From the NCBI RefSeq assembly GCF_932526225.1, contig NC_064038.1, forward strand, positions 4,278,001 through 4,342,000: DNA of 64,000 nt, written 5' to 3'. The DNA is from Nematostella vectensis. Taxonomy: Eukaryota; Cnidaria; Anthozoa; Actiniaria; Edwardsiidae. A program made the translations under genes and the position numbers. Numbering within the stretch: position 1 is the first letter of the stretch; each line of letters begins with the position of its first letter. The notes under the pieces were generated by a model that was given only the letters and a program-made list of their open reading frames with translations, was not told the origin of the DNA and did not search any database. This document shows, in pieces, positions 12,101 through 25,214 of the stretch.

Positions 12101-15100
12101 AATAAATATATTCTAAATATAACTTGACAACATTCAATGAACAAACAAGACGAGGACTTTACAGGAGCAAAGCTCTTGAGTCCCCTGAGTACACCAGCGA
12201 TGTTTGCTAATTTTGTGGGAAAATGAAGCAAAGCGTGTGCCAATCATTAGGAGGTGCGGTACGATGACACATGTACGTGACCATAAAACACGTGACAAAC
12301 AAGTGACATACCACAAGTTAAGAAAAGAGTGTGCCAATCTTATGGAAATGCACGTGACCATAAAACACGTGACTAGCACGTGACTTACCACGAGTGAAGG
12401 AAAGAGTGTGCCAATTTTATGGAAATGCGGGTACGGTGCACGTGACCATAAAACACGTAACTAGCACGTGACTTACCACGAGTTAAGAAAAGAGTGTGCC
12501 AATCTTATGGAAATGCGGGTACGATGACACATGCACGTGACCATAAAACACGTGACTAGCACGTGACTTACCACGAGTGAAGGGAAGCGTGTGCCAATCT
12601 TATGGAAGTGCGGAACGATGGCATCGTACTCGATGAACTTGAATGAGATGACGGATACCGAGTTCACGGCCTGTGCGCCCCAGTTCCGGTCGAGCGCGTC
12701 CAAGGAGCCTGGGCCGTAAAGATACAGCGTCTCCCCGTCTAGCTCCGCGAGGTGGCAGATACTAAGGGGGGAGGTTTCGGGAGATCTGAGAAGTGAGGAG
12801 ATTCGTTGATTAATCACAAGGAGGCTCGAGGAATTAGAAGTACCCATTACCAAATACGTATAGCAAAATCTTATCAAGAAAAGCACACAAACCAAAGTAT
12901 TTTTTTCTTATACCACCAAAAATCGTAGTAATTTTCTTGTATCACATACCTACACGGAAGTACGACTTGAAAGACAAGGTTAATTCGTGGTAAAATAAAA
13001 GATTAGACATAATAGGCTTGAATCGAAATCATTCTGGAAAATATTGAAATCAATAGCCTCTTTTTGCAGCAATAAAATTGAGCTATTTTTATTGTTTAGT
13101 TAATTTTTTTCAGCAATTCAAGAGGATTTAGTTCCGTTAAAATCTCTGATGTAGCGATCGCGTTACCATATTAAACAGTGATACATTTAGAGCACAGAAC
13201 ACAACAGACATAGCCCGATGGTTGTTAATGGTACGCACGTGTTATTGTCGTTGGCGTCTGTTGTGATGGACGAGACGCCGGAGCTGCTAGACGCCTGCGA
13301 GACGGGGGCGTCATTCAGGGGTGAGCCATTAGACCTGACAGGAGAGCGTATTTGATGAGAACCGAGATTACTGATGAGATATAAAATGATTTATATGTAA
13401 GACGACATAGTGTATATTCAATTCAATATAGAAGACTACAAAATGTTTTCAATTAAACATAGTCAAAAAGCACCCCGTGTTATTGCTTGTGGTATAATCT
13501 TAACTGCAAGCTTTCGGCTAAATTTACATGTATTTTACACTCAAAATCGATTCTATAAATAACGAATTTAGTAAAAATATCATGGGATTGGCGCGGAGAA
13601 TTATGGGATTTAAGCGAAGGATTATGGGATTGGCGAGGAAGATTATGGGATTGGCGCTAAGTAATATGGGACTGGTCACGTGCCTGTTGGACGTCTTGGC
13701 TTGCGTGAGCTCCCATTGCCTCTGTGCGTTGTTGATAGCGATGCGTCTCTTTTCCTGTACAAAGTTCACAAACGAGACATGATCAGCAATACACACACGA
13801 GAGGTGCGTCACATACATGCACTTATATGTCATTCTCATAAATTAGAGAAAACAATGTTTCGGCTTGGAAGAGCTTAAAAGGACTCGAACACAAAAAGAA
13901 CACGCTTTTAAAAAATAAGCACTTTGAAGTGTAGGACCAGATTCATGTTTTTCCGCCTATTCAACCTGTTTTTTAGATGTGTTATTGAAGAAGAGCTGCC
14001 ACAAATATAAAAATTCAATACTGACCCATTGGGTTCGCGGGAAACCAAACCAACCTCATAAGACAAAAAGGATGAGCATGCGAATACATGTATTCCATCA
14101 ACTACAGCAAATAATGTGATGAGCATGCGAATACATGCTCGAATACATGCTAATACAAATTACATGCGAATACATGTACCTTGATTTCGCCTTTGGTCAG
14201 ATGGTGAGGGAGGAAGATATAGCTCTGTTTTTATATTAATAAGGGATTAAATAGGGGTCAGGAATTAGAAAAGGTGGCAGAAGGCAGGCAAGAATGCGGG
14301 CGTGGAAGTGTGGAAGTACGAAAAGGAGAATCCGGATATCATTAAGAGATGGGTAAAAATCGTCCAGGATTTTGAGAATTGTGATAAAAGAGTATTGATA
14401 AAAGATTTCTGCGATTTGTTGAATTAGCATACCATAAGGATGAAAGGCACAAAAGCGGAAAACACAAGAAAACGAAGATGAACCGTTAAACATCAGGCGC
14501 AAACAGAATTGCAAGGCGACAACGAACATTGGATGATGGTATAGTCATGGTTGTCCACGTGGTGTACACGTGATTGTCACGTGTGGCGTACCTTCAAAAC
14601 CGCTAGCTTGTTCACTTCTTTTTTCTTCTCTTCCTCCTTCCGAGCCATCACCATGGCAATGCGCCGTTCCTCCTCCTAGACATAAGGGGTTGAGGTATCA
14701 ACTGGGACAACATCAGGCGCATGTCCAAGGGATCTGAACCTTATCTTACTGATGTGACGAGATGAGTTCGACTCTCGTTGACCACTTCGTTGGACGGTTA
14801 ACTTTTAGAAAAAGTTAAGGATGCCGATTTGAACTCAATTGATCCGTGGTCAGCGGATTCCTAATACCATTCGGTAAAGTCCCGTGTGAACAGTACAAGT
14901 ATCATCCAGAGTTGCTGCCACAAATCGAAATTGTTTGGAATGTAGGGGAGTTGTTTGACCTCGATGTGCTATTCCAAAAATGATCAACACCCTGAATTAT
15001 CCATGATTTTTTTCTATTTCGGGGGGAGGGGGGGTATTGGAAGTTTCCTGCAATTACAGCATCAAACACATCGCTACACACTTTTCAGCCAAACAGCACA

Positions 15101-18100
15101 ACCCTTCCTTATTCCTCCCCCTATACGTAAGTGATGCATCCCCTCCCCTCCCCCAATAGCACTCACTGTAATTCTCTTCATGTCAAGCTGTCGTAAGCAT
15201 GTAACGCTCTTCAGAACTGTCTGCTTGTACGTGACGTCACTAGCGAAAGGGTTGCCGTCAAGGGACAGCTCGGTGATTGACGTTGAACGCGTGAGGCAGT
15301 TTATGTCTTCAAACCTGAAAATCAATCAATCGATCTACCTAAAGCCATATGACCAAGGGAAAACGTGGCCGCAAAAAATGTGTAAAATACGTGTAATGAA
15401 TTTTTATTTACGTTATTACATTTTAATTCTATTTTTTTTTTTGCTGGATTCTATTGTCCCAAAGTCGCAAGATCGCGAAAAATAAAGTGACCTGTTTTTT
15501 TTTAGAAAATAGCGATATCGCGAAAAATAAAGTGTCGCGCGAAATTTCGCCATCTCAAAATCGCGAAATTTTGACGACGGCAAATTTAGTGTAACAAGGT
15601 ACTGACTCTTACCTCGAAATGCAATTGAAGCTCAGGAAAAGTCGCTGTAAATTACTAAGACGATCCACTTCCTCCTGTGCGCATAAAACCTCACATTTAA
15701 TATATTTCCAAAAACTCTATTCCGACGGCGGTAAACGAGTACGCTACACGCTACTTTTCGAGTAAATACGGCAGCTTACTGACCACTGTACAAATCTTGT
15801 TCCGTCTCAGGTTGAGTTCTGCCAGAGAGCGCATCCCACTGATGTTACATACTTTAAGGATCTCGTTTCCTGCGAGATTAAGCACGCGGAGCTCCGTCAA
15901 GTGGCTTAGATTCTCGATCTTGCTTATCTGGAACCACATGGAAGAGAGGAACGTTTAACACACAACGAAAGGTTAGAGGGAAATGCTGGGACTCAGACAT
16001 GTCTTTCAGAAAGATGTTGAAAAACTCTTCTTGACTGGTAACTTGTCTTATTTTAGTTTGTCTGTTGGTGGAAGTATTTTAGTGGTTCTAGGATTGTCGT
16101 TCAAAACCGTGACCGAGGCTAAATTACTTTTTATAGTGTGTTCTCTAAAAACCCGGCTCAAAGACCCTAAATAAAAAGTAAAGATGCTTTTTTTAACCTT
16201 AGTCAAACATTCTTACCCGAAAGTTAGTCTTACCCGAGATAAATTTATAAAATAGAGCCCGAAGACAAGACCTATACCTAACGCATCAGAGTTTTGCACA
16301 CAATTACCTAGCGCCCTAAAGAGCGTCAAAAGAAGAAATGAAAGACGCTGGAATTCATCGATGTACATGTACGTCCATTAGCAAAACTAGCCGTCAGACA
16401 AGAACCCGACATAAACTTGACTCTGTTGTTTGTTTTTCGTTTACGCTCATTTCAAACGCGGCATCTGGCATGCCCCGAGTTGGGTGTTCACGGCCGACAA
16501 ATACAAATATGCGGCGACGTCTGCAGTTAAGCCACTTGTCATTACTAATTAATATCATTTCAATTAGGAATCATATCTGACAAGTAAATTTTATGCCAAA
16601 TCTGGCTACATATCCACAACATACCCTATTCCCGTGTAAGTCCAAGACGTCTAGTTTTGTCAGAGCTTCCAAGTTATTAATTTTTCGTATTCTGGTGACA
16701 AACAATAAATACAAAAAAGAAAGTCAGATCAAGTTCCATCACGAAAAACCAGTTGTCCAGGGATTGTCACACCTGACGTACCTATTTTTTCCAAGCATAA
16801 GTACTCGTAATGACTTTAGGCTCGATAGTCCAGATATCTCCTCTATTTGGTTGTCATAAATGTCCAGGAAAATAAGTCGGCGCAAGTTGGCAAGGTGCTG
16901 GATATTACGAATTAAGTTGTGCTGGAAATTGAGCAGGCGCAAGTTGTCTTCGCCTTCCAAGATGGGGCACACGGTCAATCGCCGCCTGAAAACAAACGCC
17001 ACATAAAAATACGGTCCTCGACCACGAACGACTATTAATTAACAAGCCAACTAAAGCTTTAAGAAAATCGATGTTTTGCAGATGAAAGCTAGGATGTTCT
17101 TAAACAAACTGAAGCAGTTATTTGTTAAGCTGGTTGGTTGTTAATCACATATAACGTTTTCTTATTTGCCAAGGTGGCAAAGGTAGCGCGCGTTAAGAAG
17201 AAAATTATAAACTGCCGCTTTTCTTTAGACTAGTAATATATACTGGAAATAGAGCTAAATATTAATATCATTTTTATTATGAATATAATAACAATGGATT
17301 GAATATGTTTAATAGCTGGAAAAAAGGTTATTTTTTGTTTGTTTGAGCAAAAGAAAAAAGTGTGCGAAATAGCGATCGATGAGCGAGCTATTTGTGATGA
17401 GCGAGCAATTGGAATTTCTCTGAGATACAAAAAGAAGATCACACACAAAAAAAATTAAAGGTCTAAAAGGATTTTTCTCAAATGACTTACCTATCCAAAT
17501 TTAGCCGATCAGGGTTGGCCTGTCTTTCTTCGGGTAGTCGATACACGATCGGAATGCCCGGTGCCGAAGGCGATTCGGCGAAAATCACCCGATCACCTGC
17601 CGTAAACAAATCATATATTCATGGTCGAATATCATTAGAAATGAAACACAAGGCGAAGGGTCTCCAGCAGTTCGGCGCCAGGAATTACACTTTGTGAATG
17701 GTTTAGAATGAAGAGAAAAATTGGGTTACATTGGGTTTTCTACATTACAAATTTTACACGAACAGAACTTACTACCAAACATGGTTAAATTCAATTAAAC
17801 TTTATAATAATAAGATACTTCTAATCATTAATAGGGGGTTACAGTTTTAACTGTTATCATTCAATAGTTTGATACAGCTATTCGACTAATTTCTATTCAA
17901 CTAGAACCTTATCTGCATACGGACATTTCTAACGCGCGAATCCACAGAAGCTGTGAAGACCTTACCTTGTTCGAGGATACTGTACGGGATTGTTGAGCAG
18001 TTAGGCAAATAAAAAGGTTGCATCGCGTAATTTGTGTTTTTAAAACCGTAGTTAAGTCATTAAAAGCAAAACCACTTAGACAAGACTGAACTTACAATAA

Positions 18101-21100
18101 CAAAACCGCGTTAAACGCTTATGTAAAAAGGTAAAAAAAAAGATTTTTCTGTTATGTGGCTTATTGGCAAACAGGACGCGTTCCCTGAGAGGATGGGATT
18201 CCACCGTTTTGGGACGCGAGTTGAACACAGAGCCTACATAGAACTATTTGAACTCATAGAAATCATTCATTATTCAAAAGCCGAACGCGCTTTTATTAAC
18301 ACTTATATCAACTACAAAGCAAACTACATCCTTTCCACCAAATGCGTGAAACGCTTTGGTATGTGTCAAAACATAAAGGCCCTGTCAGTGAAAATATCGA
18401 TTAAAATACAAATATCTAAGTTATTTTAAGTCAGAGGTTTAGAATTTGATTTAAAAATAACAGTTCCACACTTTCTTTCAAATAAGAAAACATTCACTTT
18501 TTAGTACTTTTGCTTTTTTCGTTTGATTCTGGGACGGACAAGCAAAGTTTTCAACGAAACTATTTGGGATTTTCAAAGACTAAGAAAGGTATTTTTTTCG
18601 TAAGAAAACATGTAGTAACGAGAAAACATTTTGATCGACCTGCGAAAATGTTGACAACAGAGTGCTGACAGTTCTGAGCCCGCTAACATCCAATCAACAC
18701 ATGTCATCGGGTATTTGGGTATTCAAAAACTAGGATATATTCATGGCTTTTGTAAGGTCTATAAAGAATCCTTTGGACAAGCCGTCGTCGGTTGTTGTAA
18801 ATTGGCATTATTTATTCGCTTTAAATTTAAAGAGATCGTTTTTCTTAAATGGATAGCTTATCAACATTTCCTCTAATAACTCAAGACTAGACAGCACAGC
18901 ACAAGTATTCATCTTAAAAAGGCATTGTTAGAATTGTAAAACCTCAAAAATTGAAATTTATTTAGCTCCTTGCCGTAAAATAGACAGATCTAATAAAATA
19001 GTTATTTCTGTGATTTTTTTAAAACTTTATAAAGGGCATTAGAAAACTTATGGCGCGCGTGTGATAAAAAAAATCCATTGATGTATTTCACTACGACAGT
19101 TATTCAAGGATTCGTACTTTACTTTGCGGCGAAACTATTCATATCACACAAAAAGTCACTTTAACTGTAAATAAACCTTTTTTTTCAGCAAAAAGGTAAA
19201 GCTAAAAAATAGTGCATTGATTCGTTCGTATCACTAGCAATGAAGTACACGGGCAAAAATAATTCAAAAGCAAACTTGCGCGAGTTTAAAGATATTATGA
19301 ACTGTTAATGGGTTTAAGACGTGACTCCAGCATTTTAACCCCATGGAAAAGGTGCCAAAGTTTGTGGTAGATGGCGTGATAAATAGACCCCGATATTTTT
19401 CACAGCAGGTGTAATAGCACTCGCAAATATATCAAAACTCGGAATAAAGCTATCTACCTAAAGAAAAATCTTTTTTCCTTTTTTTTTTTCGTTTTAAAAG
19501 AACGATTAACATTAAACTTTCAAAGTTTTTTAAAACAATTAGTTAAAAAAACAATTGAGTTTTTCGTATTAACTCGCCGCTTCAATGTTCAATTCAATAT
19601 CCCCAATGGTTACAAAGTAAACAACATACGTTTCAAGAAGGTATCTCACGATAAATGTATCAAAGTATATATTAAAAGAGCTCACAGTCGATACCTTACC
19701 TATAGATTTCCCGGGGTTGACCATAGTGTATGTTATTGGATTCACAAAACGCGGAGCTTCCATGGCCAACAGCGTGCAATAGATACGTTGTACACGGCTA
19801 CAGAAAACCAATTACTCCCACAGAAACATGACGTTCCAAAGCTACTCTGGCAATCAAAGCATTTGAGGTATAAGTATTGTACCGATTGTTTTTACTTAGC
19901 GATCAGTGGGTGGCGAGAGTCACTTGGAAACATTCTCAGATGGATACGTGCCGAGCTTTGTGGGCAGTATTTTAAACAACGATATTGCTCAGCAGGTATT
20001 GCATTCATATAATCGATTTTCGGTTTGAATTATTCATGTTTTAATGAAATAGCGCCCGCGAGAGACAGAGATCATTTGTTTATGGACAAAGTCGTCTACA
20101 GGCAAATTGTTATTTTAAGAAAAGTAGTTTGACTTCAAAAGAAAAGCAAATATAATTAGAGTCAGCGTAGGGGCTATAACACTCAGTCAGCATTCAGCAT
20201 AACTTCGCGTTGGCCTGGAAAAACTATTATTCCTTTAAAAAATATTACACCAAAATATGGCGAGAATCCTCTAAAATTCTCTGAAAGTTTTTTTTTAAAA
20301 AGTAGAAAAGCACGCCAGATAAGTTAGGCTTGAGAAAATTAGATTTAATACACACCAAAAATAAATTGCATTTAAAACAGAATAGGGAATTCCATTTCCT
20401 TGTAAAATAATTCAAGTTATTGGACAATTGAAAAATTCAAAAACCATGCAAATAGAAACGTATCTTTTATGTACTTAAATTGTATACCTAAAAAATAGTA
20501 TACTTTTATCGAAACAAAAAGAGCAGAAGTGCAATATGGGAAAAGTTATTTGCATAAGCTTGCTTTTCCAAAATACAGACAAGGACCATACTGTAAATAT
20601 CTTCCTTTTAGTGGCGTTTATTAAATAAGAAAATAATTAAATAATCTCTGTTGGCCAACATTATATGTCATCCTAGCAAAATACCAAGTTTTAAAACGCA
20701 CACATTGAAATCGGCAATTTTGAGAAAGCTACAGTATTGCTATATCTGCTTCCCATTAGATTTGGCAAATGAAGAATGAAACATCGTTTTTAGGAGTTAT
20801 TTCGAGATTTATTCACATAATTTGTCCTCCAATATTTGATGAAAGCAATAACAAAGGTTTGGATGATTGGAGCTCTGGATAGAAAATGTCACTATGAATT
20901 TATACTGTATGTACGATATTTAAAAACTTTAATGTTTCTGGGTTAATCAACAAGAGAATGTTATTATACCAAGCCACTATATTTCGTCAAATTCATGACT
21001 TTTTTTATACAAAAGAAGAACTCCTATGGCAAACAGCAGGCTATTAGAAAACTGATGGTTCAACATTTGTGAATACTGGATAGTCAGTGCTTTTGCAAAA

Positions 21101-23298
21101 GGCAAGTTTCTCCACAGACAATGACCATTTATTGTGCAGTTAGTATTTAGTGTACTGATCTATTGAGGTCAGCCAACTAAAAATATTAATATTTTTTATC
21201 TTACAACAGAAGAAGTTCAATAGAGACAGAGGAGGGATTCGGGTAATGAGTGCTTATAATGAGATTTGATGGTAGGTCTGAATATAATTAATGCAGCACT
21301 ACAGTAAAAGAGTAATACAAACATGAGCTATCCGTACCTAATCCCTATCCTCATTTATGATTCTCCTTACTGTACTCACATAGGTCTTGTTAATAAGATG
21401 AGAAGAATTTAATTTATGATCAGGCTTATTAAAACCCTTTACTACAATGCAATGCAATGCAATAAACTTTATCTAACAAAGGTAACATGATAACTTTTGA
21501 CAGTTTTCTAACCCATGGCCCTCCTAAACTATACTATACTATATTAGTCATTCTCCTTACTGCATTCGCATGCAGTTATTTAAACCATTCACAACTAACT
21601 CATTAGTGATTCTCCTTACTGTACTCACATGAGCCTTTAAAATTTAGAGAATCTGAGGTAACATTAGAGTTATTTCATCTTACAATCAGCCTTCCCAAAA
21701 CTCGCCAACACCCAGGTCAATGAGCCGCCTTCTCTGGAGGTTTGACTCTCTCCATTTAAACAGAAATTATATTATTTTTGTTTTGTTACTGACAAGGAAA
21801 AAGAAACCTTCAGCATCCAAACTGCCTCCAGACTCATAATGACCTGCTCCTCAAAATCTTTTTTGAGAAGGTTGACAATAGGGGAGATAAAATAATACCA
21901 AACAAATCATACAGTAGGATTGTTACCTGGAAGAAACACTTGGTTCTTAGTGGGCCTTGCCTGTGACCCAGCACTGAGTGATGGGCGCATCTGCTGCCCC
22001 GCCCTGTCATCCTCCGTGTCTGTACCCTCCCTGCTGTTCTGGTTTGCTGTGGGCTGGTTGTCTGAATTGTAAACTGATGATGGCTGTAGAACTTGTTTTT
22101 GCACCTTGTGCAGCTCATGGAAGGAGGGGGTGGCGTAGTTCTGCTGCCGAGACCCCATAGATGTGTCGGTGGTGGAGCGAGAGTATTCTAAAAAGGTTCA
22201 AAAGAGAACAAGGGTACAACCTAAAGAATCATACATAAATAAACATTTATTGTTAGTTCTTAAAAATACAAACACAACTCAAAACGTGTTCTAACCTATA
22301 CTTACAGTATTACGCTTTCCAATTTTCCTACTAAATATTTTAAAGATTTTTTGTCACTTTTAAAGGTGACAACTGATTTTATTAATCTATCATTTTATAT
22401 CTATCAAGAGGTAAACACTCACGCAAGACAGATGGTGCTCTATCAGGAGCTAACTTGTCATCGGATAATGGAGAGCCTGGTTTGCTTCTATATTTGCTGT
22501 TCATCTGTGTCGCTGAGGTGGGCCTTGAAGGAGAGGCAGAGTCTCGGCCATGCTTCCAATCTATGGACTGGGATATATAATGATAGTAAATAGTTTGTAT
22601 CTAAGAGTTTCTAGATTCTGCCAGTGAGTAGAGGTGTGATTCCAGACAAGATTTATACCCCTTCTCTTCAGATGCAATTTGAAATTCCGCAAGGAAGGGG
22701 GAGGGGGTTTTTGAATTTCAGTGCCAAATTCCAGGGGCCAAAAAAACTGTCTCCTAGAAGATAATATGAAACTGTAATTTGCTATGCAGTTTCTGGGGTC
22801 ACTTTGTCTTGATCCCGTTATTGTAGTATCCTGTTCATACTTACTTTCTACATTTTACAGTAGTATTTGCCAGTCAAGGTGTAAAGGCTATATTGCCATA
22901 TCAAACTTAAAAAGTGGGCATAAAAGCAGATATCTTTCTTAGTTGTGACTTATGGTTAGTTTCATATATTTTATTACTATGTCACAACAAACTCATAGAA
23001 AATACTTTTTGTCGAACATCATTGACACGATTGTCGAGTCCTGTCAAGCAAGTCCTGTCCTGTGAGCCCTGACCTGTTTAGATGACGGTCTTTCAACAAC
23101 AGGAGTTGCCTGAGCTTGCAAGCTATAATGTAACCCGATATTAGCACCCTAAACACAAACAACAATAAAATGTCAATTCTAATTACAAAACTTTACGAGC
23201 CAATTTGTCGGATATAATTTTTCCTCAAACAATTCGATCCTTACATCTCTTGCGACAACCCGTCCTGTCTTGGCTGCCCGGCTAGGATGGTGATACAT
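9190..23298 (-). CDS. LRRC49: LRRC49 orthologue (tubulin polyglutamylase complex subunit), 18 exons, ~768 aa
   Basis: LRRC49 (p79/PGs4) is a non-catalytic subunit of the TTLL1 tubulin polyglutamylase complex at centrioles and cilia. Exons: 23298-23245, 23148-23074, 22567-22423, 22187-21927, 17596-17491, 16985-16782, 16691-16625, 15927-15784, 15674-15613, 15314-15167, 14675-14592, 13754-13684, 13334-13239, 12785-12572, 11763-11578, 10991-10882, 10491-10416, 9393-9190 (TAA). All phases join, total 2307 nt. Residues ~214-422 form leucine-rich repeats (RLTVCPILEGEDNLRLLNFQ, LIFLDIYDNQIEEISGL, KLDVLDLHGN, LRQLDMKRIT). Next come a charged coiled coil (EEERRIAMVMARKEEEKKK) and the conserved C-terminal half (LDGETLYLYGPGSLDALDRN, NPVTEFTLWRPYVLFRLAHL). 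Human LRRC49 is 686 aa; the extra length is in the low-complexity N-terminus. The exon 12 donor is unusual (GC, or GT at 13692). Confidence 0.92.
9440..10300. repeat. 111-bp tandem repeat in the last LRRC49 intron, about 6 copies
   Basis: The units share cagacagataaaggaagtca, ggcagaaacagcagatggcg and gacagtcggacagaatgaaa with a 111-bp spacing. At the right end they decay into shorter gacagacagataggaacagt units. Internally the array is a gacagacag-type simple sequence. The period is divisible by three, so a 216-codon minus-strand frame stays open. It is an artefact. Confidence 0.93.
11015..11325. repeat. 46-bp tandem repeat in an LRRC49 intron, 7 copies
   Basis: The unit is gaagcaagtgtgaagaaaag then atgtgcatataagagtaatc then aagttt. 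It is repeated seven times just upstream, in transcript sense, of the exon whose acceptor is at 10992. The variants are small substitutions such as gtgctgataagag or gtgaatataagag. The array does not include the splice site. Confidence 0.93.
12225..12602. repeat. ~77-95-bp repeats copying an LRRC49 exon end with its splice donor, 5 copies
   Basis: The end of the LRRC49 exon 12785-12572 (minus: CATAAGATTGGCACACGC, then CTCGTG and donor GTAAGTCACGTG) recurs downstream in the intron. The shared gtgtgcc motif starts at 12589 (exon), 12494, 12406, 12329 and 12235. Copies at about 12471 and 12384 keep a perfect GTAAGT. The copy near 12308 has GTATGT. Each unit also carries several cacgtg palindromes. 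Confidence 0.9.
13575..13676. repeat. 21-bp tandem repeat next to an LRRC49 donor, 5 copies
   Basis: The unit is roughly gaagattatgggattggcga, repeated five times with substitutions, ending about 6 bp from the probable exon 12 boundary at 13684. It keeps a reading frame open on both strands, but no coding role is likely. Confidence 0.85.
19700..19763 (-). CDS. Candidate alternative first exon of LRRC49
   Basis: Within the 4.3-kb LRRC49 intron 4 the minus strand has ATG at 19763, 21 codons (MEAPRFVNPITYTMVNPGKS, then I), one extra base and a strong donor ATAG/GTAAGG. The phase (one base left over) is exactly what the next LRRC49 exon (17596, starting with two bases) needs. Splicing gives MEAPRF... 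joined to GDRVIFAESPSAPG, a shorter isoform lacking the low-complexity N-terminus. An in-frame upstream ATG at 19811 would add 16 residues. Chance phase agreement is one in three, so this is an inference. Confidence 0.5.
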
Positions 23299-23809
23299 TT
23301 TACAAGACGCTAATGTAAACCTGGGATGAATCACCTGATTCCTGCGTAAGTTTTACAAATAAATACAAACAACAACCTATAATTTGGCTATGAGATGGGC
23401 GCCATTTTGGTTTGAAATTAGTTACCGCTGACCTGGTTGCTTGGCAGCTGCCAGTAAGGTCCCGGATGACAAACTATCGTAACCCCGATCGCAAAATTGG
23501 ACATTGCAATTATTCTTTTCTTTTTTTTTTAATTCGAGATCAAGAAATTAGAAAGCCAAAACCAAAGCCCTCTTAAAACATAATACCAGAACCACTAAGA
23601 CCATGCAAGTCATGGCTGGATCACCGAGAAATGTTATTAGTACGAAATTCTCGTAGACTCACGATAGAAACGCAACTGAAAGCAAATGCTTTATTTTATT
23701 AGCGCAACTAAGCGCACTCTTGTTTTTTAATTGGTATTTTTTTTAAATAATGTAAATAGTTCTTAATTCATTTTGTTATACGAGCACGTGTAAAAACACT
23801 TTACCAGAT

Positions 23810-25060
23810 AGCGCTTTGCCAGACAGACAGGGCGCGCTTAGACACTTCATCAGACAGACAACGCGCACGTTCCAAGACAAACAGGCCGCGCTAAGCACAC
23901 TTCACCAGAGAGACAACGCACATTTTCCAAGACAGGCAGAGCGCTCTTTTTCAGACAGACAGCGCACACTTTACAAGACAGTCAGAGCGCTCTTTATCAG
24001 ACAGACAACGCACACTTTACAAGACAGGCAGAGCACACTTTACAAGACAGACAACGCACACTTTACAAGACAGGCAGAGCACACTTTACAAGACAGGCAG
24101 AGCGCTCTTTATCAGACAGACAGAGCACACTTTACAAGACAGACAGCGCACACTTTACAAGACAGACAGAGCGCTCTTTATCAGACAGACAGCGCACACT
24201 TTACAAGACAGGCAGAGCGCTATTTATCAGACAGACAGCGCACACTTTACAAGACAGACAGAGCACACTTTACAAGACAGGCAGAGCGCTATTTATCAGA
24301 CAGACAGCGCACACTTTACAAGACAGGCAGAGCGCTCTTTATCAGACAGACAGCGCACACTTTACAAGACAGACAGAGCACACTTTACAAGACAGACAGC
24401 GCACACTTTAAAAGACAGACAGCGAGCTCTTTATCAGACAGACAGAGCACACTTTACAAGACAGGCAGAGCGCTATTTATCAGACAGACAGAGCACACTT
24501 TACAAGACAGGCAGAGCGCTATTTATCAGACAGACAGAGCACACTTTACAAGACAGACAGCGCACACTTTACAAGACAGACAGCGCACACTTTACAAGAC
24601 AAACAGGCCGCGCTAAGCACACTTCACCAGAGAGACAACGCACATTTTCCAAGACAGGCAGAGCGCTCTTTTTCAGACAGACAGCGCACACTTTACAAGA
24701 CAGGCAGAGCGCTCTTTATCAGACAGACAGAGCACACTTTACAAGACAGGCAGAGCGCTATTTATCAGACAGACAGAGCACACTTTACAAGACAGACAGC
24801 GCACACTTTACAAGACAGACAGCGCACACTTTACAAGACAAACAGGCCGCGCTAAGCACACTTCACCAGAGAGACAACGCACATTTTCCAAGACAGGCAG
24901 AGCGCTCTTTTTCAGACAGACAGCGCACACTTTACAAGACAGACAGAGCGCTCTTTATCAGACAGACAGCGCACAGAGCGCTCTTTATCAGACAGACAGC
25001 GCACACTTTACAAGACAGACAGCGCGCACTTGAGACGCTTTACCAGATAGACAGGGCGCA
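23810..25060. repeat. 23-bp satellite-like array with higher-order copies
   Basis: The units are gacagacagcgcacacttta then caa, and gacaggcagagcgctcttta then tca. They alternate in blocks about 50 times between the LRRC49 start and the 3' end of the next gene. A landmark block, acaggccgcgctaagcacac, occurs at about 23881, 24603 and 24843. The last two are about 240 bp apart and begin near-identical segments, so larger blocks were duplicated after the 23-mer expanded. The 266-codon plus-strand ORF here is repeat-derived. Confidence 0.95.
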
Positions 25061-25136
25061 ATCTACACATTTCATCAGACATAGCGCGCAAAGCACACTT
25101 CACTAGACAGACAACACAAGCTATTTCCGAGCTAAA

Positions 25137-25142
25137 TTTATT
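25137..25142 (-). terminator. Polyadenylation signal AATAAA of the Lys-rich gene
   Basis: The minus strand reads AATAAA (plus tttatt) about 73 nt beyond the stop at 25215-25217, an ordinary distance for a cleavage and polyadenylation signal. The site borders the 23-bp array. Confidence 0.5.
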
Positions 25143-25214
25143 CATGTATGTTTAAATATATACATATATATTGTGAGAACAACAGTTTAGAGGTAGACCA
25201 TGGGGTCAATATAT

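Noticed and set aside
14700..14790. Possible tRNA (B-box-like gagttcgactctcg)
   Set aside because: No A-box, acceptor stem or anticodon arm could be assembled around it.
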